Shown here: piece by piece, positions 1-6,650 of the stretch
Layout of the letters: every line of letters begins with the position of its first letter
Numbering within the stretch: the first letter of the stretch is position 1
DNA from: Flavobacteriaceae bacterium
GTDB lineage: Bacteria; Bacteroidota; Bacteroidia; Flavobacteriales; Flavobacteriaceae
Length of the DNA stretch: 13,086 nt
Assembly (NCBI GenBank): GCA_018672145.1
Contig: JABHGH010000037.1
Span: 1-13,086 of the forward strand
Direction of reading: 5' to 3'
Notes under the pieces: model-generated
What the model was told of the DNA's origin: nothing
Seen by the model: only the letters and a program-made list of their open reading frames with translations
The model's database searches: none
Position numbers and translations under genes: made by a program

Positions 1-17
1 ATATGAAAATAAAAACA

Positions 18-1037
18 CTACCGCACTAACGCCTCAAGGATACGCTTTACTGCTAAAGGTCCTTCGTAAACAAATCCAGTATAGAGTTGGACAAGTGAAG
101 CGCCAGCCTCTAGTTTTTCTATTGCATCTTCTGGGGTGTGAATGCCGCCAACTCCAATAATAGGAAATGAACTGTTGCTCTGTGTATCAAGGAAACGAAT
201 CACTTCAGTACTTCGATTAGTTAACGGCTTGCCACTGAGGCCTCCGGTCTCTGCCGATATGGACGGATCACTAGCTAGCTCATCCCGGCGAAGAGTTGTA
301 TTCGTCGCAATGACACCACTAATCTTTGTGTCTTCCACGATACTTATAATATCGAGCAATTGCGGGTTTGTTAAGTCTGGAGCGATTTTGAGTAGAATAG
401 GTTTTGGAGCTTCCTTTTTATGATTATATTCTTGGAGTGTGTTTAGGAGTTTGGTTAATGGTTTTTTCTCTTGCAAGTCGCGCAAATTTGGTGTGTTGGG
501 CGAGCTCACATTCACAACAAAGTAGTCCACATAGGGAAATAATTTCTCAAAGCAAATCACATAGTCATCGGTGGCTCGGTCATTTGGCGTCACTTTATTT
601 TTACCAATATTTCCTCCGATGATAATGCCTCTATTTTTTTTTAAGCGCATTACAGCTTTATCAACGCCCTCATTGTTGAAGCCCATACGATTAATAATAC
701 CTTTATCTTTTTTCAACCGGAACAGTCTTCGTTTAGGATTCCCAGCTTGTGGCTTAGGAGTAAGTGTTCCTATTTCTACAAATCCAAAACCAAAATTGGA
801 TAATTCAGAATAGATTTTAGCATCTTTATCAAAACCCGCGGCCAAACCAACAGGGTTTGGGAAACGAATCCCAAAAAGTGTACGTTCGAGTTTCGAATGA
901 CGAATAGTGTACATGCTACGAATCAAACTTCTCACAAATGGGATTTTGTGAAAAATCTTTATAACTGCAAAGGAAAAATGATGAACATCTTCTGCATCAA
1001 AAAGAAACAACAATGGACGAATCAGTAGTTTGTACAC
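18..1037 (-). CDS. pyrD: Dihydroorotate dehydrogenase (quinone), class 2
   Basis: This enzyme oxidises dihydroorotate to orotate, the fourth step of UMP synthesis, passing electrons through FMN to membrane quinone. The 339 residues match the usual class 2 length. The N-terminal hydrophobic and helical stretch (residues 1-45) fits the membrane- and quinone-binding extension of class 2 enzymes. FMN-barrel motifs follow: GLAAGFDKDA (64-73), NRMGFNNEG (116-124), GGNIGKNK (141-148), ATNTT (244-248), GGLSGKPL (265-272) and GVGGIHTPEDA (295-305). The NVSSPNT motif (176-182) carries the serine catalytic base typical of class 2, where class 1 has cysteine. The start is GTG; the upstream frame is open to a stop at 1071-1073 without any ATG, and the next internal ATG (residue 42) would remove the conserved N-terminus. 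An intrinsic terminator hairpin lies just upstream (1050-1072), so expression may depend on readthrough. Identity is very secure; the start is fairly secure. Confidence 0.96.
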   Translation of the reverse strand: MYKLLIRPLLFLFDAEDVHHFSFAVIKIFHKIPFVRSLIRSMYTIRHSKLERTLFGIRFPNPVGLAAGFDKDAKIYSELSNFGFGFVEIGTLTPKPQAGNPKRRLFRLKKDKGIINRMGFNNEGVDKAVMRLKKNRGIIIGGNIGKNKVTPNDRATDDYVICFEKLFPYVDYFVVNVSSPNTPNLRDLQEKKPLTKLLNTLQEYNHKKEAPKPILLKIAPDLTNPQLLDIISIVEDTKISGVIATNTTLRRDELASDPSISAETGGLSGKPLTNRSTEVIRFLDTQSNSSFPIIGVGGIHTPEDAIEKLEAGASLVQLYTGFVYEGPLAVKRILEALVR

Positions 1038-1048
1038 CTCAGTAGAAA

Positions 1049-1073
1049 TAAAAAAAGCGCCAGAGGCGCCTTA
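1049..1073 (-). terminator. Intrinsic terminator after yajC, abutting pyrD
   Basis: Read on the minus strand, the arms AGGCGCC and GGCGCTT pair around a TCT loop (one G-T pair) and are followed by seven T residues. The hairpin begins within a few bases of the yajC stop, and the T-run ends about 12 nt before the pyrD GTG. It is the most GC-rich stem in any gap of this AT-rich window. It most simply ends the nusB-DUF1573-yajC transcript, but its position suggests it could also gate pyrD expression. Confidence 0.8.
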
Positions 1074-1075
1074 GA

Positions 1076-1372
1076 TTATTGTTTTTTGGAATGCGTAGAA
1101 ACTTTTTGACTTAGTTCCAAGGAAACAAAACTGCGTTCCATTTTCAATTTACCTGCCATCGTTTCAATGACACAAGAATCGTTTTGGTCATTGACCTCTA
1201 CAATTTTACCATGAACGCCAAATTTTGTAATAACACGATCCCCAATATTCAAGTTGTTTTTGAAGTTTTTCTCTTTTTTAGCTCTGCGTTGTTGTGGGAG
1301 AATCATAAAAAAGAATATGATTCCAAACATCATTAATAAAAAAGGGAGCTGACCTGAAAATGCGCCTTCCAT
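1076..1372 (-). CDS. yajC: Preprotein translocase accessory subunit YajC
   Basis: This is a small single-span inner-membrane protein of the family that associates with SecDF and the SecYEG translocon. Its 98 residues are close to the family norm. One transmembrane segment spans roughly residues 10-26 and ends in the conserved proline with a basic stretch (ILPQQRRAKKEKN, 24-36). A cytoplasmic beta-rich domain follows with the family pattern LNIGDRVITKFGVHGKI (41-57), which resembles the usual GD-VVT-GGI-G-V signature. The start is ATG, 20 bp after the DUF1573 stop, so the two are probably co-transcribed. A terminator immediately follows the stop. In related genomes, as I recall them, yajC is often followed by YbbR-like and coaE genes; here pyrD follows instead. 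Confidence 0.93.
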   Translation of the reverse strand: MEGAFSGQLPFLLMMFGIIFFFMILPQQRRAKKEKNFKNNLNIGDRVITKFGVHGKIVEVNDQNDSCVIETMAGKLKMERSFVSLELSQKVSTHSKKQ

Positions 1373-1392
1373 ATTTAAAATAATTTAATTTA

Positions 1393-1884
1393 TTATTGAT
1401 TTGCTTGCATCGCTTGACGACGTGCTTCTCTCTGTTGCTCTTTGAGTGGATCGGGTGTTACAAATGTTCTAATTTGAATAACCTCTCTACCATTTGCTGT
1501 ATTTGTTGTAAATGTTACAGATCGATTATTCGCATTCGGCTTATTGTTCGAGTCAAATTTTACAGTAACTTCTGCAGAATCTCCTGGCGCAATTGGTGTG
1601 TCTTTTGGGTAATTAGGGACGGTACAACCACAGCTGCCACGAGCGTTAAGTATAACTAAATCAGACGAACCTGTATTGGTTAATGTAAAAGCAGTTTCCA
1701 CAACTTCCCCTTCATTTATTGTGCCAAAATCGTGAGAAAGCTTATCAAAAGTCATCACGGGAGCTTCTGCTGACGAAACAGCTGTTTCAGTTGAGGATTC
1801 TTTGTTAGAATTTGCCTTTTTTGATGGATCGGTACTACATGAAGCCAATAAGACTACTGCGAGTAAAGAATAAAAGAATTTCAT
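1393..1884 (-). CDS. DUF1573 lipoprotein
   Basis: This is a predicted 163-residue lipoprotein whose molecular function is unknown. The N-terminus has a hydrophobic signal (residues 4-14) and a lipobox ending LLAS-C with Cys16 as the lipidated residue. A low-complexity Ser/Thr/Lys linker runs to about residue 42. A single DUF1573 domain follows (about 44-142), an immunoglobulin-like beta fold with the hallmark SHDFGTINEGE (50-60), FTLTNTG (66-72) and GSCGCTVP (83-90) motifs and the PIAPGDSAEV turn (97-106). The Cys-Gly-Cys at 85-87 is conserved in the family. The tail (about 146-163) is charged and Gln/Arg-rich. The start is ATG; a near-match to the -7 element (TACCTTTA on the minus strand, 1901-1908) lies 16 bases upstream, so it may have its own promoter besides readthrough from nusB. 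Domain assignment is secure; the role is not known. Confidence 0.9.
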   Translation of the reverse strand: MKFFYSLLAVVLLASCSTDPSKKANSNKESSTETAVSSAEAPVMTFDKLSHDFGTINEGEVVETAFTLTNTGSSDLVILNARGSCGCTVPNYPKDTPIAPGDSAEVTVKFDSNNKPNANNRSVTFTTNTANGREVIQIRTFVTPDPLKEQQREARRQAMQANQ

Positions 1885-1931
1885 AAATAAAAGTTTGATG
1901 TAAAGGTAAACATTTCGTTCGATTTGGAATT

Positions 1932-2858
1932 CTATTTTTTTGGATTTTGTTTGCTTTCCATATCTTTAGATATTACATCCAAAACACCATTAATGAATAA
2001 ACTACTTTTTGGCGTCGCATATTCTTTAGCAATTTCTAGATATTCATTGATTGTCACCTTAATAGGAATGGTAGGAAAATACAAAAACTCAGCAATCGCA
2101 AGCTTTAGCAATATCATGTCCAAAACAGCAATACGATCTTGCTCCCAATTGGGTGTACGTCCAATAAGTTTTTTTGACAACTCTTCATCGTTTGCAGCAA
2201 CAGCTTTGAGTAATACGAAAGCAAATTTTTCATCATCTGTGTCTTTGTAAACTTGCGATAAAATAAGGTTTTCAGCTACTGTGTCTTCCTGCATATGCAA
2301 GAGTGTATTTCGTACAATCGTATTAACAAGTGGAAAATCGTCCACCCAAGAAGATTTTATTTCTTCAATAAGTTCATGTAATCGCTCATAAGGGGCTATT
2401 ACTTCCGTAAATAAATCAATCAAAAATTTCTTGTCAGATTCAAAGCCTACTTCATTGTCCTTGAGGTATTTTGCATAGCAATCGCTAGAAGCCACATGAT
2501 CCCAAATCAAACGAACGTATTCGTCGTGTTTCTTCCAATGATTGATTTTGAATTTTTTTGTGTTGTTCTTTAGAAAGGTGTTTGAAGTGAGTTGCGCTAC
2601 TGCACGATTGGAAAAAAATTTTGGGCTTAGCTCGTTTGGAGTTGCTGAGAGATATTGTTTCTTTATGTGATCTTGTAAAGATTGGCCGCAGGACTGAATT
2701 TCACCAAACACATTTAACAATAAAATATAAAGTTGATAGAAACCTTCATTGCTATTGCGCAATTCCTTTTCGGAAACTCTAAGGTCAAATGGCTGACTCA
2801 TTGTGCTAGCATAAAGTTGTTGCATTACTTTTATACGTAGATGTCGACGTGTCAGCAT
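1932..2858 (-). CDS. nusB: Transcription antitermination factor NusB, long Bacteroidota form
   Basis: NusB binds boxA RNA together with NusE (ribosomal protein S10) and assists antitermination on rRNA operons. The C-terminal NusB domain is clear, with WEQDRIAVLDMILLKLAIAEF (238-258) followed by IPIKVTINEYLEIAKEYATPKSSLFINGVLD (264-294). The N-terminus MLTRRHLRIKVMQQLYA is what I expect for Bacteroidota NusB. At 308 residues it is about twice the size of E. coli NusB; the extra helical middle is normal for this phylum. The frame can be extended upstream to a TTG at 2885, but the ATG at 2858 fits the family and leaves room for the -7 element at 2883-2890. It is divergent from the ABC exporter gene and leads the DUF1573-yajC set. 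Confidence 0.93.
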   Translation of the reverse strand: MLTRRHLRIKVMQQLYASTMSQPFDLRVSEKELRNSNEGFYQLYILLLNVFGEIQSCGQSLQDHIKKQYLSATPNELSPKFFSNRAVAQLTSNTFLKNNTKKFKINHWKKHDEYVRLIWDHVASSDCYAKYLKDNEVGFESDKKFLIDLFTEVIAPYERLHELIEEIKSSWVDDFPLVNTIVRNTLLHMQEDTVAENLILSQVYKDTDDEKFAFVLLKAVAANDEELSKKLIGRTPNWEQDRIAVLDMILLKLAIAEFLYFPTIPIKVTINEYLEIAKEYATPKSSLFINGVLDVISKDMESKQNPKK

Positions 2859-2882
2859 TTCAAAGAGTTTTAAAGTACCGTG

Positions 2883-2890
2883 CAAAAGTA
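2883..2890 (-). promoter_or_regulatory. Predicted -7 promoter element for nusB
   Basis: The minus strand reads TACTTTTG here, an exact match to the Bacteroidota -7 consensus TAnnTTTG, ending 24 bases upstream of the nusB ATG. A possible -33 ATTG (2915-2918) lies slightly further away than usual. Support comes from motif and position only. Confidence 0.45.
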
Positions 2891-2939
2891 CATTTATTAA
2901 AGTTTAGAAAAAGACAATCTATAAATTAAATCTTGCAAC

Positions 2940-2947
2940 TATCTTTG
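2940..2947 (+). promoter_or_regulatory. Predicted -7 promoter element for the ABC exporter
   Basis: TATCTTTG exactly matches TAnnTTTG and lies 19 bases before the GTG start at 2967. I see no good -33 TTTG at the usual distance. Together with the minus-strand element at 2883-2890 it makes this 108-bp gap a divergent promoter region. Confidence 0.45.
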
Positions 2948-2966
2948 TTATCAAATTTAATAGCTC

Positions 2967-4706
2967 GTGCGATCACTTCAATACCTCAATAAATACTTGT
3001 ATAAATATCGTATTCGACTTGTACTGGGTATGTTTTTTACTATTGCTGCAAAAGTTTTTGCTGTCGTAGCTCCGAGTTTAGTAGGAGATTCCATCACCCA
3101 AATCAACCAATATCTGACCGATCCTTCTGCTGACTTGGAAAACACCAAACAAATTCTAATTAAAAACATTGGGTTCATTATAGGGGCTGCCATTCTAGCT
3201 GGAGGCTTCACTTTTATAATGCGTCAAACTATTATAAATGTTTCACGTTTTATCGAGTTTGACTTAAAAAATGAAATCTATCAGCATTACCAGAAATTAA
3301 GTCTAGGCTTTTACAAGAACAACCGCACAGGAGACTTGATGAATCGAATTAGTGAAGACGTCTCTAAAGTGCGCATGTATTTTGGGCCAGCACTTATGTA
3401 TAGCATCAATACCATTTCTCTATTTATAATTGTCATTAGCTACATGGTGAGTGTCGCACCTATGCTCACCTTATATGCGTTGGCACCCCTTCCCTTGTTA
3501 TCACTTGCAATTTATCAATTGAGCCGATCCATTCATAAACGCAGTACAATTGTACAAGAATACCTATCAAAACTTTCGGCTTTTGCCCAAGAAATGTTTA
3601 GTGGCATTGGCGTGATAAAAGCCACCGCCATTGAATCAACAGTAAATGAACAAATGGGAACTCTTGCGGAAGGAAGCATGTCAAAAAACATGAGTCTTGT
3701 TCATGTACAAGCATGGTTTTTTCCACTCATGATTTTACTTATAGGTCTCTCAAATGTTCTCGTGATTTTTATAGGAGGGAAACAATTTATTAATGGTGAA
3801 ATTGACCTCGGTACACTCGCAGAATTTATCATCTATATCAATATGCTCACCTGGCCAGTGGCAACTGTTGGTTGGGTTACTTCTATTATACAACAAGCTG
3901 AAGCATCACAAAAGAGAATCAATGAATTTCTGGGACAAGAACCCGAAATTGTAAGTCCCAAAAAAGCGCTACCTACTCACTCTTTTAGCATAGAGTTTCA
4001 AGACGTATGTTTCACCTACGGCGATGGAAGAGAAGAAGCGCTTAAAAACATTAATTTCCGCCTTGAGTCTGGTAAAACACTCGCAGTACTTGGTCGAACC
4101 GGTGGTGGAAAAACCACCATGATTAACTTAATTACACGAATGTTCGATCCAAGTTCTGGGATCGTACGAGTTGGTGGTGTAGATGTGAAAAAGCTTGATT
4201 TGAGCGCATTGAGAGGCTATATTGGTTGCGTTCCTCAAGAAGCATTTTTGTTTTCAGATACACTAGAAAACAATATTAAGTTTGGAAACGCAGAAGCAAC
4301 CCAAAGCGAGATCGAAGAAGCTGCTAAAAATGCTGCAGTACACGATAGTATCATGGATTTTTCCATGGGTTACCAAACAAGGGTTGGAGAGCGAGGAGTT
4401 TCCCTTTCTGGCGGACAGAAACAAAGGATGTCTATAGCTCGAGCGTTGATTAAAAAACCGAAAATACTATTACTTGACGATTCATTATCGGCTGTCGATA
4501 CACAAACCGAAGAATTGATTCTAAACAATCTAGAAAACATAACGAACGACATCACAATGATTGTTGTATGCCATCGTATTTCGTCAGCAAAAAATGCAGA
4601 TTACATTCTCGTTTTAAACGAGGGTAAGGTCGATCAATTTGGAACACACAAGACGTTGATAAAAGAACCTGGGCATTATGCCGATTTACATCAAAAACAG
4701 CTGTAA
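2967..4706 (+). CDS. ABC exporter, fused permease and ATPase (MdlA-like)
   Basis: This is a half-transporter of the type IV (B-family) exporter class, acting in the inner membrane; the substrate cannot be told from sequence. The 579 residues hold a six-helix transmembrane domain (about 15-310) and a nucleotide-binding domain (about 340-579). ATPase motifs in order are Walker A GRTGGGKT (376-383), Q-loop Gln424, signature LSGGQ (480-484), Walker B ILLLDDS (500-506), D-loop SAVD (508-511) and H-loop His536 in VVCHRIS. The residue after the Walker B aspartate is Asp505 where the catalytic glutamate is usual. The start is GTG; a stop at 2961-2963 rules out any upstream alternative, and LQYLNKYLYKYR is a familiar start for Bacteroidota members. 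It is divergent from nusB and followed by the PUR-alpha-like gene, a linkage I recall from other Flavobacteriia. No partner half-transporter is adjacent, so a homodimer is the simplest reading. Confidence 0.9.
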   Translation: MRSLQYLNKYLYKYRIRLVLGMFFTIAAKVFAVVAPSLVGDSITQINQYLTDPSADLENTKQILIKNIGFIIGAAILAGGFTFIMRQTIINVSRFIEFDLKNEIYQHYQKLSLGFYKNNRTGDLMNRISEDVSKVRMYFGPALMYSINTISLFIIVISYMVSVAPMLTLYALAPLPLLSLAIYQLSRSIHKRSTIVQEYLSKLSAFAQEMFSGIGVIKATAIESTVNEQMGTLAEGSMSKNMSLVHVQAWFFPLMILLIGLSNVLVIFIGGKQFINGEIDLGTLAEFIIYINMLTWPVATVGWVTSIIQQAEASQKRINEFLGQEPEIVSPKKALPTHSFSIEFQDVCFTYGDGREEALKNINFRLESGKTLAVLGRTGGGKTTMINLITRMFDPSSGIVRVGGVDVKKLDLSALRGYIGCVPQEAFLFSDTLENNIKFGNAEATQSEIEEAAKNAAVHDSIMDFSMGYQTRVGERGVSLSGGQKQRMSIARALIKKPKILLLDDSLSAVDTQTEELILNNLENITNDITMIVVCHRISSAKNADYILVLNEGKVDQFGTHKTLIKEPGHYADLHQKQL

Positions 4707-4709
4707 ATA

Positions 4710-4740
4710 TTTGCTATTTCGTCCAAAAAATCTACTTTTA
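4710..4740 (+). promoter_or_regulatory. Predicted promoter for the PUR-alpha-like gene
   Basis: TTTG (4710-4713) is followed by a 19-base spacer and TACTTTTA (4733-4740), one base off the -7 consensus TAnnTTTG. This is the only site in the window with both elements at the standard spacing. The predicted transcript would begin near 4746, giving a short leader to the ATG at 4770 and a longer one to the ATG at 4805. Confidence 0.5.
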
Positions 4741-4769
4741 CTAGACTTAACATCCAAATCACAGTTCTA

Positions 4770-4832
4770 ATGAATCAAGATAAAGAGTACCGTAAGCCGG
4801 TAGCATGTCGCAGTTTAAAAACCGGCACAAAA
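4770..4832 (+). pseudogene. Probable out-of-frame 5' part of the PUR-alpha-like gene
   Basis: An ATG at 4770 opens a frame reading MNQDKEYRKPVACRSLKTGTK. It continues out of frame with the DUF3276 gene and stops at 4878-4880. If the frame moves back by one base at the AAAA run (4829-4832), it joins smoothly into TYFFDVYENRSGEYY, giving an N-terminus like that of family members, which carry a basic K/R-T-G/A-type run before TYFFDV. The predicted promoter also fits this ATG better than the one at 4805. Loss of one A from a five-A run, a sequencing error, or programmed -1 slippage would all explain it. Confidence 0.5.
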
Positions 4833-5044
4833 CCTATTTTTTTGACGTTTATGAAAACCGTTCGGGTGAATATTATTTAAAGCTTACACAAAGCATAAAA
4901 GACATCAAGTCAAGTCAAGAAAACCCTAATTTTTTTCGACAATCCATTCATCTTTACAAAGACTCTTTTGAGAATTTTCGCGATTGTTTTAATGAGCTTG
5001 TTGTTATAATGAATGAGCATAATGAGAGCATCAGTAACGAATAA
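4805..5044 (+). CDS. PUR-alpha-like DUF3276 protein (possibly 5'-frameshifted)
   Basis: This is a small protein of the bacterial PUR-alpha-like family (DUF3276), whose members adopt a PUR/whirly-type beta-beta-beta-beta-alpha fold and bind single-stranded nucleic acid; the cellular role in Bacteroidota is not settled. The open frame as it stands gives 79 residues. The core features are HKTYFFDVYENRSGEYYLKL (8-27), then FFRQSIHLYKDSFENFRDCF (43-62), matching the family pattern of a TYFFDV strand, a YYL strand and an LYKxxF helix start. The first seven residues from this ATG do not look like the family; an overlapping frame from 4770 supplies a better N-terminus, so the true gene may span 4770-5044 with a one-base shift near 4832. 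It lies 98 bp after the ABC exporter and has its own predicted promoter. Confidence 0.75.
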   Translation: MSQFKNRHKTYFFDVYENRSGEYYLKLTQSIKDIKSSQENPNFFRQSIHLYKDSFENFRDCFNELVVIMNEHNESISNE

Positions 5045-5101
5045 CAAAGCAGTGATAATGACATCAATAAGAGCCTCAAAGAATTAAACAATTGATCTTT
5101 G

Positions 5102-5109
5102 TATTTTTG
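5102..5109 (+). promoter_or_regulatory. Predicted -7 promoter element for the thioredoxin-like gene
   Basis: TATTTTTG exactly matches TAnnTTTG, 11 bases before the ATG at 5121, so the leader would be very short. No -33 TTTG is seen at the expected spacing. The intervening run of nine A residues before CATG is typical of Shine-Dalgarno-poor starts in this phylum. Confidence 0.42.
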
Positions 5110-5120
5110 TAAAAAAAAAC

Positions 5121-5678
5121 ATGGCACGTACACCATCAAACATGCTGCCTTTGGGCACTCATGCACCTGATTTTAAATTATTAGACACTGTAAGTGGTGA
5201 TACGCTTTCTTTTCATCAAATTCACAGTGACCAAGGGACAGTAGTAATGTTCATTTGCAATCATTGTCCTTTTGTGAAACATGTCTTTTCGGGAATCGTT
5301 GAGCTCGCTAACAACTACCAAAGTAAAGGATTTGGATTTGTAGCTATCTCTAGTAATGATGTCGAAAATTATCCTGATGACTCTCCAGAACTTATGGCCA
5401 AAGTTGCTCAGGAAGAGAGTTTTTCTTTTCCTTATTTATATGACGAAACGCAACAAGTTGCTCGCGCCTATGACGCTGCTTGCACGCCTGACTTTTATAT
5501 TTTCGATAAAAACCAGAAACTGGTATACAGAGGTCAACTTGATGATTCTAGACCTGAAAATGGGATTCCCGTTACAGGGAAAGATATGCGATCAGCATTA
5601 GACTCTATACTAAATCATACTGAAATTTCAGCAACTCAGAAGCCGAGCATTGGCTGTAATATCAAGTGGAAAAACTAG
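5121..5678 (+). CDS. Thioredoxin-fold (AhpC/TSA-like) redox protein
   Basis: This 185-residue protein has a thioredoxin fold of the AhpC/TSA and redoxin group. It shows GTHAPDFKLLD (12-22), typical of that group's first strand, and the active-site-like segment ICNHCPFVKH (45-54), where Cys46 and Cys49 form a CxxC pair. ACTPDFYIFD (120-129) carries Cys121 and the expected cis-proline at 123, and a further cysteine lies in the C-terminal PSIGCNIKWK (175-184), a tail I recall as conserved in this uncharacterised family. No signal peptide is seen, so it is probably cytoplasmic, unlike the TlpA/ResA group. It probably acts as a thiol-disulfide oxidoreductase or peroxide-handling protein; the substrate is unknown. 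The ATG start is clear. Its TAG stop shares a CTAG palindrome with the stop of the convergent isomerase gene. Confidence 0.87.
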   Translation: MARTPSNMLPLGTHAPDFKLLDTVSGDTLSFHQIHSDQGTVVMFICNHCPFVKHVFSGIVELANNYQSKGFGFVAISSNDVENYPDDSPELMAKVAQEESFSFPYLYDETQQVARAYDAACTPDFYIFDKNQKLVYRGQLDDSRPENGIPVTGKDMRSALDSILNHTEISATQKPSIGCNIKWKN

Positions 5679-6610
5679 TTTACAGCTACCAATTCCACAT
5701 CGAAAATCAAAGTGGCATCGGCAGGAATTACGCCGCCTGCGCCACTTGATCCATAAGCTAGATCAGAAGGGATTACAAAACGTGCTTTATCACCAACTTT
5801 GAGTAACGAAACTCCTTCGTCCCAACCTGCTATAACTTGTCTTTGACCCAATACAAATTCAATTGGTTCTTGACGTTTATAAGAGGAGTCAAACACAGTC
5901 CCATCGAGTAATTGTCCTTTATAGTGTACCGAAACTTTTTGGCCTGCTGAAGCTTGAGCTCCATCTCCAGACTGAATGATTTGATAACGTAAACCAGAGT
6001 CTGTTTGCTTAAATCCTTTGCTCACCTTCTCAATTTCTTTTGCTTGCTGTTCTTTTTTCTCTTCGACCCGCTTGTCAGAGTTTTTCGTAAAGCTTTGAAA
6101 AGCTTCAACTGCATCCCATGCTTGCGCATCGTCTCCAACACGTTGAATTTCTATCTTTTCTATTTGATCAGATTGGTCAACCGAGTCAACGATTTCTTGT
6201 CCTTCTACCACATGTCCAAAAACAGTATGCTTACCATCTAACCATGGAGTAGCTAAGTGGGTAATGAAAAATTGACTGCCATTTGTGCCAGGACCAGCGT
6301 TAGCCATCGAAAGTATTCCTGGACGGTCGTGACGAAGTGTGTTGTCAATTTCGTCATCAAATTGATAACCAGGGCCTCCTACACCCGATCCTTGCGGACA
6401 TCCGCCTTGAATCATAAAATCTGGGATTACCCTATGAAAATTCAAACCATCATAGTAAGGTACATCTTTTTTGGACACTTCGTTTTTAAGAAGTCCTTCG
6501 CTGAGTCCAACAAAATTTCCGACTGTACCGGGGGTTTGTTTATAAGTGAGTTGGAGAGTTATTTTTCCTTTTGGCGTATGAATAATCGCGTAAATTCCGT
6601 CGTCTTGCAT
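5675..6610 (-). CDS. Peptidyl-prolyl isomerase, cyclophilin-FKBP fusion
   Basis: This protein joins two unrelated prolyl isomerase domains and should speed proline cis-trans isomerisation during protein folding. The N-terminal cyclophilin domain (about 5-160) contains FHRVIPDFMIQGG (58-70) with the catalytic arginine, MANAGPGTNGSQFFIT (102-117) and WLDGKHTVFG (123-132). A charged linker rich in Lys, Glu and Gln (about 175-200) leads to a C-terminal FKBP domain (about 203-311) with VSVHYKGQLLDGTVFDSS (226-243), GWDEGVSLL (262-270) and IPSDLAYG (280-287). There is no signal peptide, so the protein is probably cytoplasmic. The frame extends to a TTG at 6619, but the ATG at 6610 is favoured: its N-terminus fits related proteins and it lies 17 bases after a -7 element. 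It is preceded by recQ on the same strand, 40 bp away. The fusion is, to my knowledge, common in Flavobacteriia. I am sure of both domains. Confidence 0.94.
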   Translation of the reverse strand: MQDDGIYAIIHTPKGKITLQLTYKQTPGTVGNFVGLSEGLLKNEVSKKDVPYYDGLNFHRVIPDFMIQGGCPQGSGVGGPGYQFDDEIDNTLRHDRPGILSMANAGPGTNGSQFFITHLATPWLDGKHTVFGHVVEGQEIVDSVDQSDQIEKIEIQRVGDDAQAWDAVEAFQSFTKNSDKRVEEKKEQQAKEIEKVSKGFKQTDSGLRYQIIQSGDGAQASAGQKVSVHYKGQLLDGTVFDSSYKRQEPIEFVLGQRQVIAGWDEGVSLLKVGDKARFVIPSDLAYGSSGAGGVIPADATLIFDVELVAVN

Positions 6611-6627
6611 AAAAATCAATTTGGCGG

Positions 6628-6635
6628 CAAATATA
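6628..6635 (-). promoter_or_regulatory. Predicted -7 promoter element for the cyclophilin-FKBP gene
   Basis: The minus strand reads TATATTTG, an exact TAnnTTTG match, ending 17 bases upstream of the ATG at 6610 and inside the 40-bp gap after recQ. It suggests the isomerase gene has its own promoter rather than depending only on recQ readthrough. No -33 element is evident. Confidence 0.42.
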
Positions 6636-6650
6636 GGGAAAGATAGGTGG

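Noticed and set aside
1924..2250. Open frame of 108 codons antisense to nusB
   Set aside because: It mirrors the well-supported NusB C-terminal domain on the other strand and has no support of its own.
2859..2885. nusB start at TTG 2885
   Set aside because: ATG 2858 gives the expected MLTRRHLRIKVMQ N-terminus, and the -7 element at 2883-2890 would overlap the TTG.
4707..4732. Terminator after the ABC exporter gene
   Set aside because: The sequence is AT-rich with runs of A and T, but I found no stable stem followed by a T-tract.
6611..6619. Isomerase start at TTG 6619
   Set aside because: ATG 6610 is three codons in, fits relatives (MQDDGIYA) and is better spaced from the -7 element.
6257..6646. 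Open frame of 129 codons antisense to the isomerase gene
   Set aside because: The opposite strand encodes a complete cyclophilin-FKBP protein; the antisense translation has no family features.
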